Shown: positions 1 through 5,319 of the stretch, one piece after another
Layout of the letters: every line of letters begins with the position of its first letter
Numbering within the stretch: the first letter of the stretch is position 1
Origin: Spirochaetales bacterium
GTDB lineage: Bacteria > Spirochaetota > Spirochaetia > Treponematales > UBA12059
Reading direction: 5' to 3'
Length of the DNA: 6,840 nt
NCBI GenBank assembly: GCA_004525355.1
Contig: SPCK01000117.1
Coordinates: 1 to 6,840 of the forward strand
Program-made: the position numbers and the translations under genes
Notes under the pieces: generated by a model
Databases searched by the model: none
Told to the model about the DNA's origin: nothing
What the model saw: only the letters and a program-made list of their open reading frames with translations

Positions 1-66
1 CTATGGTAACTCCCAAGCGGGGTTGAGCGCAAGCATTCTAATATCATTCCTGGACGCGTCGCTGGC

Positions 67-94
67 ATTTAAAGACGGCTGAATTTAAAGGCGG
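67..94. repeat. Short tandem direct repeat
   Basis: ATTTAAAGACGG (67-78) and ATTTAAAGGCGG (83-94) differ at one base and recur with a 16-base period. They lie just downstream of the MmeI-like remnant. There is no evidence of function, and two copies are too few to call an iteron array. Confidence 0.35.
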
Positions 95-111
95 AAAAAG
101 AGATGATACGG

Positions 112-198
112 TCATCGCGCAGTGCCAGCTGCGCGGGCGTCGAATACGGCTTGGGCGGCCTTCTCGATGGCAATTATCTTGGGGTCTTCAGACGGATT
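112..198 (-). pseudogene. C-terminal remnant of a second MmeI-like enzyme
   Basis: Translation of this strand gives NPSEDPKIIAIEKAAQAV followed by FDARAAGTAR and a TGA at 112-114. The part DPKIIAIEKAAQAVFDAR matches DPHILAVEKAAQAVLDAR of the intact restriction enzyme (residues 857-874) at 14 of 18 positions. By my count the DNA is identical at about 40 of 54 bases, so this is a diverged relative and not a recent copy. Similarity stops on the 5' side at a palindromic repeat (202-261) and on the 3' side just after DAR, where the frame soon ends. The same frame stays open upstream as far as a TGA at 280-282, through the repeat. No start codon context or catalytic part survives. Confidence 0.75.
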
Positions 199-201
199 TG
201 C

Positions 202-261
202 CACAGAGGCACTGAGAAGAGGTGAAAGTTGTATTCTGTATTTCTTCTTAGCGACTCTGTG
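202..261. repeat. 19-bp imperfect inverted repeat (interspersed-repeat-like)
   Basis: The left arm CACAGAGGCACTGAGAAGA (202-220) pairs with 243-261 at 16 of 19 positions plus one G-T wobble, across a 22-base loop. The CACAGAGGCAC core resembles, from memory, a dispersed intergenic repeat type found in several bacterial phyla (minus strand CTCAGTGCCTCTGTG). It adjoins the MmeI-like remnant. The mirrored arrangement would give a stable RNA hairpin, but there is no T-tract to make it an intrinsic terminator. Confidence 0.6.
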
Positions 262-308
262 CGAGAAGATTCCGAGGATTCATAAAGTAAAGGCACAACC
301 CGCTTTCA

Positions 309-408
309 TGGGCGGACGAGCTTTCTTCTGGTAGCGAGTATCTCGTCACGCTATCGCGAAGGTTGAAATGGCCACCTCTTGACCAGAAGAGAAGGCTTGC
401 TCCGCCCA
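309..408. repeat. Inverted repeat overlapping the broken antitoxin
   Basis: The left arm 309-331 begins TGGGCGGA and ends TCTTCTGG. The right arm 383-408 is its imperfect reverse complement, beginning CCAGAAGA and ending TCCGCCCA. The outer and inner eight bases of each arm pair perfectly and the centre of the arms differs. The 51 bases between contain a further small TAGCG/CGCTA pair (332-336 and 349-353). The right arm lies inside the antitoxin remnant and the left arm beyond its stop. It may be an inverted duplication scar or a small mobile element. Confidence 0.4.
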
Positions 409-474
409 GTCGTATACATCACCGGTCGTATGTCCTTGTTTCATCATACCCATCTTGCATAGCGGACAGGTCAT
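346..474 (-). pseudogene. Internally deleted second zinc-finger antitoxin
   Basis: This open frame of 42 codons begins MTCPLCKMGMMKQGHTT, which matches the first zinc knuckle of YgiT-type antitoxins. It ends WAEQAFSSGQEVAISTFAIA, which aligns with the ending of the intact neighbour (KEAFDKGAEVEIRRFAA). The middle of about 30-35 residues is missing, including the second CxxC pair and the IKGVPA segment. The deletion kept the frame. It lies 18 bases after the intact antitoxin stop in the same direction. No strong ribosome-binding site is present (only AGAAAAAG upstream). I read it as the remnant of a second toxin-antitoxin module. It could still be translated, but it could not form the normal zinc site. 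Confidence 0.72.
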
Positions 475-492
475 GATTCTTTTTCTGAGTGA

Positions 493-717
493 TCAGGCCG
501 CGAAACGCCTTATCTCGACTTCCGCACCTTTATCGAAAGCTTCTTTTGCCATCGCCATTACCAATTCAGTCGTCGCCGAGTCAAGCGTATATTCACCGCA
601 TAGATCGCAAATCTGGGCTGGAACGCCCTTGATGATAATTGAAGAGTCGCCTTTCGTGAGTACTACCGTTGTCAGGCCGTCCATATACAACCCTTCTTTA
701 CAGATGACACAATTCAT
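493..717 (-). CDS. YgiT/MqsA-type zinc-finger antitoxin
   Basis: This 74-residue protein matches the YgiT-type zinc-finger family, the zinc-binding part of MqsA-like antitoxins. Two zinc-ligand pairs are visible, C3-x-x-C6 (NCVICKEG) and C37-x-x-C40 (ICDLCGEY), joined by a beta-rich segment with IIIKGVPA (27-34). A helix and the typical ending GAEVEIRRFAA follow. There is no room for the helix-turn-helix found at the MqsA C-terminus, so autoregulation by this protein alone is uncertain. The ATG at 717 is chosen over an in-frame ATG at 792. GGAGG lies eight bases upstream at 726-730, the protein then begins right at the CxxC, and the ATG forms an ATGA overlap with the DUF4258 stop. It presumably neutralises that protein. 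A broken relative begins 18 bases downstream of its stop. Confidence 0.9.
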   Translation of the reverse strand: MNCVICKEGLYMDGLTTVVLTKGDSSIIIKGVPAQICDLCGEYTLDSATTELVMAMAKEAFDKGAEVEIRRFAA

Positions 718-1010
718 ATTTTCTTCCTCCGTTTGGTAAAGGTGGCATTCCATTCCTTTGGGTCGGGGCGGTAGACGGTGACAATGAAACATACCGATTC
801 CGAAGCGGCTCTCGATATGGAGTATACTACATGCAAAGGGCCGTTTGTTCCAATATTTACCGCAAGCGCGCTGGGATTTGGCTTGTCATCGGGGTATTCC
901 CGGATGATTATCCCTTTTATTACCGCTTCTTCAACCTCAGCGGTACTGAAATCACGGTCAGTCATGCGCATGATCGCATGACGTGTATATCGAAAGTTCA
1001 TGGCTCTCAT
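714..1010 (-). CDS. DUF4258 domain protein, putative toxin
   Basis: This small basic protein of 98 residues resembles the DUF4258 family, whose genes typically sit beside YgiT-type zinc-finger genes and are regarded as RelE-superfamily-like toxins. The family pattern is visible: YTRHAIMRMTDRDFSTAEVEEAV (residues 8-30; H11 and R15 stand out), then REYPDDKPNPSALAV (37-51), then LHVVYSIS (59-66) and FIVTVYRPDPKEWN (75-88). The tail TKRRKKI is strongly basic. Two starts are possible. ATG at 1010 overlaps the restriction gene stop as ATGA and has GAGGGG nine bases upstream. ATG at 1001 (residue 4) has GAAGGG at a similar distance. The first is preferred because of the coupling overlap. The stop overlaps the antitoxin ATG, again as ATGA, so toxin and antitoxin are coupled in the order toxin-antitoxin. 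Toxicity and mRNA cleavage are inferred from family and context only. Confidence 0.86.
   Translation of the reverse strand: MRAMNFRYTRHAIMRMTDRDFSTAEVEEAVIKGIIIREYPDDKPNPSALAVNIGTNGPLHVVYSISRAASESVCFIVTVYRPDPKEWNATFTKRRKKI
726..730 (-). promoter_or_regulatory. Ribosome-binding site of the zinc-finger antitoxin
   Basis: GGAGG is followed by eight bases (AAGAAAAT) and the ATG at 717. It lies within the lysine/arginine-rich end of the toxin gene and decides the antitoxin start in favour of 717 over the longer frame from 792. Being a near-perfect site, it would favour high antitoxin synthesis relative to the toxin. Confidence 0.75.
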
Positions 1011-3856
1011 CCCTTCTTTCCCCTCTTTCCGCCTTTCACCTCCGCTGTCAGCCCTGCCGTATACTCCTCGTACAGTCCGAAGAGGAATTCCACGCGCTCA
1101 AGCTCTGTGCCGAAGGGCTTGGTCCGATAGCACTTGTCCACCGAGGCGTCCAGGGACTTGTGGGCCTTGACCAGGGCGGGCGGCATCGTCAACGGATCGT
1201 AGAGGTCTGCCAGAGACGAATCGGGGAATAGGGTGCGCGCGTCAAGGACGGCCTGGGCGGCTTTCTCGACTGCAAGGATGTGCGGATCAAGGGGGGAAGT
1301 CTCCCCCTCGCTCCGAAAGTCCAGCGGAGTACCGCCGGACGTTTCTCCACTACCCCCTCTACTCGTAACGGCAGGAGTGCAGCGCGGCCAGGGGAAGTTG
1401 TTGTAGACGAGAGAATTTGAATAGCGATAGTCGCTTTTTAATCTTCCGCAGACTTGGCGCATCCAGGACATGTGCATGGTGCTCTGGATGATACCGAAAT
1501 GGAAAAGGCTTGCATCCGTAATGAGTTGGAGCAGATCACTACAGATAACGTCCGGACTCATGAATCCGATAGGTAAAAAGGGTCTCCGTTCGGAACTGAC
1601 TTTTGGTACGACGATAAATGTTGACTTTGGAATTTTTTCCACATGAAACCTGGTTGGTGTATCGGCAATTTTTCGAGTTGGCGCACTCTTGCTGGCTAAG
1701 CGAAATTTCCGGACCGCATCAACACGCTCCAGACACATGGGCATGCTCTTGAGCTTTTGTGGCGGACAGTCGCCGAGCCAGAGTACCCATCGGCACCAGC
1801 CGTTGATGAATTCATCGCTTCCAAGCCATTTACTGAAAAATTCCCGCGCTTGTGGTTCCGCCAGAAGAAAAGCTTCTTTTTCATCCGTGGTAAAAAGATA
1901 GTTGCCGCCATCGATGGGCTTGTTGCCGATGCCCATGATGGGAACATTGCAAATTGGTTTGCTTCTATTCGGTATGATCACATCCCTGGAATCAACAAGG
2001 TACGGATTGATATTCCTGGCTGGACGTCCGACGGCTTCTCCTTTTATATCTGGATAATCATGGATGGTCTTCTCTGATAGTCCATGCAGATCAAACCCGA
2101 TGATAACGCAAAAGACAGCCGCTACGCCTTTTGCCTCGTTCATCCACTTGAATGTCCTGTGCGCAAAATTTATTTTGGCGCCTCTGGACAGAAGATAGCT
2201 CCATAACACACCAACCTGTTCCCCCTGGCTGATGGAGTTGGTCGAAACGAAAGCAACCTGTATGTGGGTATTCTGCATAAAGTCGACAGCTTTTATATAC
2301 CAGGCCGCGACAAAATCGAGGAGTCCATAATTGGAAACATGGCCGATAGCGTGCTCCACGTCGGCTCGTTGAGTGTCACCAAGCAGTTTGGCCCCCACGA
2401 AGGGAGGATTGCCCAGAATGTAGCTCAGGTCTTCGGGCCTGACGATCTCCTTCCAGTCAAGGCGGAGGGCGTTGCCGTGGACAATGTGGGGACTGGTGGT
2501 CAACGGGAGGCGGGGAAGGTATTCGCCGAATTCTTCAGAGAGGCGGACGTTCATCAGGTGGTCCATGATCCACAGGGCGGTGCGGGCTATCTGGGCGGGG
2601 AACTCCTCTATCTCGATGCCGTACATCGCGTCGACGTCGATACCGCGGTACAGGTCCAGGTCGATGTACTTCTGCTTCTCGATGCGCTGTATCTCCTTGT
2701 GCATGGCGATCTCGAGGAGGCGCAGTTCGCGGTAGGCAAGGATGAGGAAGTTGCCGCAGCCGCAGGCGGGGTCGAGCATTCTGATCGCCTTGAGCCGGGC
2801 CAGGAGAGCCCGCAGTTTCGGAACGTTAGCCTTGGCTTTCTCGAAGTCGGCAGTCAGTTCGTCCAGGAAGAGGCCGTGGATCGTCTTCAGTATGTTCTTC
2901 TCGCTCGTGTAGTGGGCGCCGAGGTTGCGTCTCGCCTTGGCGTCCATCACGGACTGGAAGAGGCTGCCGAAGATGGCCGGAGATACGCGGCTCCAGTCAA
3001 AGAGGCAGCAGTGGAGGAAGACCGTCCGCATAGGCGCGTCGAACTGCGGCACGGGCAGGGTCTCCTCGAACAGGCCTCCGTTGACATAAGGCAGAACAGA
3101 AAGGCTCTCGTCCAGGTTCTTCATGCGCTTTTCATGGGCGGTGTTGATGGTCTGGAAGGCTTGGGCTATCCAGAGGCCGGTATCACTGCCGTCGTCATGC
3201 GCCTTTTCTTCCATGATAAAGGCAAACTGGTCCTTGGTGAATATGCCGGTGTCGTCGGCGAAGAAGCAGAACATCAGGCGCACGAGGAACAGTTCGAGCG
3301 CGTGGCCTTCGTAGCCATTGGCCTTGAGCGTGTCGTGCAGGGCGCCCATCAGCTCGGCGGCTTGTATGTTGACCGGATCTTCGTCAGCGTACTTTCGCTG
3401 TTTGTAGCCGAGAATGAAATTGAAGAGGTGGAGGCGTTCGTGCAGTTCTTCGAGCGCGAACTCCGCGTCTATGCGCTCGCCCGAGCCTGAATCAGCCAGT
3501 TCCAGTATCCGAATCCGCGCGAAGTCCGATACGACGATGAATCGCGGCAGCTCGGTATCCTTGAGCCCGCCGGTCGAGCAGTAATCGAGCGCCTGGTTAA
3601 GAGCCGCCTCGAGATCCCTGCCTCGGCTCTTGTGTTCGACGAGCAGCGTGCCGGGCCAGAAGAAATCGATGAAACCCACTGTACCGCGGAGAGTCCGGGC
3701 GCGGCTCTCGAAGACACCGATGCGCTGGGGTGACAGACCCCAGATGCCAAAGAAATCCCTCCAGAAATTCTGCGCCTGACTCTTCTCGTCATGATCATCA
3801 GCATGCTCGCGTGAAAAATCGATGGATCGCTTCCTGATCTCACTGGGCGTTAGCAT
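1007..3856 (-). CDS. MmeI-like (type IIL) restriction-modification enzyme
   Basis: This 949-residue protein combines a nuclease, an adenine-N6 DNA methyltransferase and one target-recognition domain. Such enzymes methylate one strand of an asymmetric site and cut foreign DNA at a distance. Visible parts in order are a PD-(D/E)XK nuclease with D64-X9-E74-X-K76 (FIDFFWPG...LVEHKS), the same spacing as in MmeI; a helical connector (about 160-310); an LGAHYTSEKNI motif (312-322); SAM-binding LDPACGCGNF (361-370); catalytic NPPF (483-486, gamma-class m6A); a target-recognition region (about 540-820, with HRTFKWMNEAKG and VCGRLKSDYRYSN); and a C-terminal helical part (857-949) ending in a lysine-rich tail. 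MmeI has 919 residues, so this is full length. Residues about 828-856 are a Gly/Ser/Thr-rich insert encoded by hairpin DNA. The ATG at 3856 follows AGGAG by eight bases. The gene heads an operon with the two toxin-antitoxin genes. Activity and recognition site are not predictable from sequence. Confidence 0.93.
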   Translation of the reverse strand: MLTPSEIRKRSIDFSREHADDHDEKSQAQNFWRDFFGIWGLSPQRIGVFESRARTLRGTVGFIDFFWPGTLLVEHKSRGRDLEAALNQALDYCSTGGLKDTELPRFIVVSDFARIRILELADSGSGERIDAEFALEELHERLHLFNFILGYKQRKYADEDPVNIQAAELMGALHDTLKANGYEGHALELFLVRLMFCFFADDTGIFTKDQFAFIMEEKAHDDGSDTGLWIAQAFQTINTAHEKRMKNLDESLSVLPYVNGGLFEETLPVPQFDAPMRTVFLHCCLFDWSRVSPAIFGSLFQSVMDAKARRNLGAHYTSEKNILKTIHGLFLDELTADFEKAKANVPKLRALLARLKAIRMLDPACGCGNFLILAYRELRLLEIAMHKEIQRIEKQKYIDLDLYRGIDVDAMYGIEIEEFPAQIARTALWIMDHLMNVRLSEEFGEYLPRLPLTTSPHIVHGNALRLDWKEIVRPEDLSYILGNPPFVGAKLLGDTQRADVEHAIGHVSNYGLLDFVAAWYIKAVDFMQNTHIQVAFVSTNSISQGEQVGVLWSYLLSRGAKINFAHRTFKWMNEAKGVAAVFCVIIGFDLHGLSEKTIHDYPDIKGEAVGRPARNINPYLVDSRDVIIPNRSKPICNVPIMGIGNKPIDGGNYLFTTDEKEAFLLAEPQAREFFSKWLGSDEFINGWCRWVLWLGDCPPQKLKSMPMCLERVDAVRKFRLASKSAPTRKIADTPTRFHVEKIPKSTFIVVPKVSSERRPFLPIGFMSPDVICSDLLQLITDASLFHFGIIQSTMHMSWMRQVCGRLKSDYRYSNSLVYNNFPWPRCTPAVTSRGGSGETSGGTPLDFRSEGETSPLDPHILAVEKAAQAVLDARTLFPDSSLADLYDPLTMPPALVKAHKSLDASVDKCYRTKPFGTELERVEFLFGLYEEYTAGLTAEVKGGKRGKKG
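1020..1025 (-). promoter_or_regulatory. Ribosome-binding site of the DUF4258 gene
   Basis: GAGGGG lies nine bases before the ATG at 1010, inside the purine-rich, lysine/glycine-coding 3' end of the restriction gene. A second purine stretch, GAAGGG (1011-1016), could serve the alternative ATG at 1001. The whole block is AG-rich, so its role is supported mainly by position. Confidence 0.5.
1289..1375. repeat. In-frame hairpin-rich insert in the MmeI-like gene
   Basis: This stretch codes for a low-complexity linker (for example RGGSGETSGGTPLDF) between the conserved target-recognition end NNFPWP and the C-terminal segment DPHILAVEKAAQAV. Two hairpins are visible. One is GAAA-GTCC-A-GCGG-AGTA-CCGC-C-GGAC-g-TTTC (1315-1345: twelve pairs, one mismatch, one bulge). 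The other is GGGGGA-AGTC-TCCCCC (1292-1307). The heptamer CCCCCTC occurs at 1303-1309 and 1353-1359. It resembles a REP-type or other small palindromic element inserted without breaking the frame. Multi-copy status cannot be judged from one window. Confidence 0.5.
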
Positions 3857-3864
3857 GTTTTTTA

Positions 3865-3869
3865 CTCCT
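3865..3869 (-). promoter_or_regulatory. Ribosome-binding site of the MmeI-like gene
   Basis: AGGAG on the minus strand is followed by the eight-base spacer TAAAAAAC and then the ATG at 3856. It fixes the start of the restriction enzyme and leaves the nuclease domain complete. Confidence 0.75.
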
Positions 3870-3897
3870 GATGTACTCGGATCGTCAGAGTATGTCG

Positions 3898-3926
3898 ATA
3901 GTAGCCCCGAAACCGGGCGCTGTCAA
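3898..3926 (-). promoter_or_regulatory. Predicted sigma70 promoter of the R-M/toxin-antitoxin operon
   Basis: Reading the minus strand, a perfect -35 box TTGACA (3926-3921) is followed by a 17-base spacer and a -10 box TACTAT (3903-3898, four of six consensus bases, including the key A2 and T6). Transcription would begin near 3891, giving a leader of about 35 bases before the ATG at 3856, with AGGAG in a sensible place. The spacer is largely a palindrome, described separately. Position and strength point to independent transcription of the restriction cassette rather than reliance on sbcB read-through. Confidence 0.68.
3903..3921. promoter_or_regulatory. Palindrome within the promoter spacer (possible operator)
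   Basis: AGC-CCCG-AAAC-CGGG-c-GCT forms a seven-pair inverted repeat with one bulged base. It fills the space between the -35 and -10 boxes and touches both. It lacks a following T-tract in either direction, so it is not an intrinsic terminator for the MATE gene. It may be an operator, but no binding protein can be named. Chance pairing in GC-rich DNA is possible. Confidence 0.35.
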
Positions 3927-3966
3927 AGCACGGCGGCATCATGAAGACACCGGTCGCTCCCGGATT

Positions 3967-5319
3967 TCAGTCAGTAACGTCATTGAGCCATTTCCGGGAT
4001 CGCAGTCGCCAGATACCCAGGAAAGCCTTGGCCAGTTCTTCGACGTTCAGGAGCGCGAATACCTGCCATGATTCAAGATGCAGCACGAAGGCTCCCACAA
4101 AAGCCAGCGGAACGCCCAGTCCCCAAACGCCGGCGATGTCGAAGAAGGCGCCGAAGCGTGTATCGCCGCCCGATCGGCAAATGCCCACGACAACGTGGAG
4201 GTTGAACACCTTGAACGGAAAGTAGGCCGCCAGCACGATTACCATGAGTCCGGCCTGGCGCAGCGGTTCCGGGCCGATGGGAAAGAGGAACGGCAGGACG
4301 AGCGATACCGGCGCCAGCAGGAGTCCCATCGCCAGTCCAAGCGACGGCGACAGAATCGCGAATCGCCGTGCCCAGGCGAATGCGGTTTCGCGGTCGCCCT
4401 GGCCGATTCGCTTGCCGAGCATGACCGCGGCGGCGTTGGCGCTACCCAGGAAGAATACCATGGCCAGCTGGCTGACGGTAGCGGTGACGTTGTAGGCCGC
4501 GATGGCTTGTGTCCCGACCCGCGCGAAAACCGCGTTGTACGTCGTGATACCCATCGACCAGGCTACTTCGTTCAGTATCACCGGCGACGCGATCCGGAGG
4601 AATCGCGGGACGAAGCCTCCGCCCCAGGCCAACAGCTCGGCCAATCGGCCCGCCGGCGGAGTCTTCATGGCGTAGGCGCCGATTATGGTCACTCCGGCCT
4701 CCATGGCCCGCGACACCACCGTGGCGATGGCGGCTCCGGCCACGCCCAGGCGGGGAAAGCCGAACGCTCCGAAGATAAGCACATAGTTGAGGAAGGCGTT
4801 GGCCGACAGCGCTATGGTCGTCGCGACCAAGGGCAGTCGCACGCGTTCGACGCCGCGGAGGGCGACGGCGAACACGAAGGACGCTGCCGCGAGCGGATAA
4901 CTGGGAGCCACCAGGCGCAGGTACCTTGCGCCCAGCTCGAGTACTTCGGGATCAGCGGTGTACAAGCCCAGAATAGCCTTCGGGAAGATCATCGACGCGA
5001 CCATGAAGACGAGTGACGCGGACAGCCCGATGGTGAGTGAAAGGCCCGTGCACCGCCGGATTCCGGCCATATCGCGTTTGCCCCAGTATTGCGATGTAAA
5101 CACGCCGGCCCCGGTGGAAACGCCGAAGATGAACAGGAGAAGGAGGAACCATACCTGGTTGCCCAGGCCAACGGCTGCGAGCTCTGCGGTGCCCAGCCTG
5201 CCTACCATGACCGTGTCCAGCATATTGACGCCGCTGGTTATGAAATTCTGCAAGGCGATGGGAACGGCGATGCGCACAAGGTCGGCGTAAAAATGCGAAC
5301 CGGAGCTGCGGCCCGTCAC
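3967..5319 (-). CDS. MATE family multidrug/metabolite efflux transporter
   Basis: This 450-residue inner-membrane protein belongs to the NorM/DinF-like MATE superfamily, whose members export cationic drugs or metabolites in exchange for Na+ or H+. It is hydrophobic throughout and consistent with 12 membrane segments. Family signatures are visible in both halves: NMLDTVMVGRLGTAELAAVG (32-51), the Gly/Ala-rich LGVAGAAIATVVSR (191-204) ending the first half, and RSGGDTRFGAFFDIAGVWG (382-400) near the end of the second. The usual family length is about 440-480, so it is complete. The start is GTG at 5319. It overlaps the sbcB stop by four bases, has a modest GAGG five bases upstream, and gives an N-terminus (LVRIAVPIALQNFITSG) of the expected length. 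Translational coupling with sbcB is likely. The substrate cannot be read from the sequence. No T-tailed hairpin follows the stop, so read-through towards 3856 is possible. Confidence 0.94.
   Translation of the reverse strand: MTGRSSGSHFYADLVRIAVPIALQNFITSGVNMLDTVMVGRLGTAELAAVGLGNQVWFLLLLFIFGVSTGAGVFTSQYWGKRDMAGIRRCTGLSLTIGLSASLVFMVASMIFPKAILGLYTADPEVLELGARYLRLVAPSYPLAAASFVFAVALRGVERVRLPLVATTIALSANAFLNYVLIFGAFGFPRLGVAGAAIATVVSRAMEAGVTIIGAYAMKTPPAGRLAELLAWGGGFVPRFLRIASPVILNEVAWSMGITTYNAVFARVGTQAIAAYNVTATVSQLAMVFFLGSANAAAVMLGKRIGQGDRETAFAWARRFAILSPSLGLAMGLLLAPVSLVLPFLFPIGPEPLRQAGLMVIVLAAYFPFKVFNLHVVVGICRSGGDTRFGAFFDIAGVWGLGVPLAFVGAFVLHLESWQVFALLNVEELAKAFLGIWRLRSRKWLNDVTD

Larger units (their letters stand above)
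1..345. other. Gene-poor remnant region at the window edge
   Basis: No intact gene is supported here. It holds the MmeI-like C-terminal remnant (112-198), the inverted repeat at 202-261, the left arm of the repeat at 309-408, and a short direct repeat (67-94). A minus-strand frame of 27 codons (4-84) ends in TAG at 1-3 and reads MLALNPAWELP at its end. I do not recognise it. It has no start signal and follows a TAA in the same frame as the remnant. Confidence 0.5.

Noticed and set aside
1..84. Distal C-terminus of the MmeI-like remnant continuing past its stop codons
   Set aside because: The frame is the same, but apart from a short SLNAS/SLDAS resemblance nothing aligns with the intact enzyme. 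It was not extended.
292..368. Possible integron attC site (CAACC at 296-300 and GGTTG at 361-365)
   Set aside because: The flanking bases do not satisfy the RYYYAAC and GTTRRRY core consensus, and no integrase or second site is present.
493..792. Longer antitoxin starting at the in-frame ATG at 792
   Set aside because: The extra 25 residues lie within the toxin coding region and precede the family N-terminus. The ATG at 717 has a near-perfect ribosome-binding site and the ATGA overlap.
2264..3490. Long plus-strand open frame of 408 codons
   Set aside because: It is antisense to the conserved nuclease-methyltransferase half of the MmeI-like gene and has a skewed Val/Glu/Gly/Ala composition. 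It shows no recognisable domain, so it is a mirror of GC-rich codons.
3903..3966. Terminator for the MATE gene
   Set aside because: The only good hairpin (3903-3921) has no T-tract after it and coincides with the promoter spacer.
4078..5016. Plus-strand open frame of 312 codons
   Set aside because: It is antisense to the MATE transporter. Its His/Arg/Glu/Gly-rich low-complexity composition is what hydrophobic codons give on the opposite strand.
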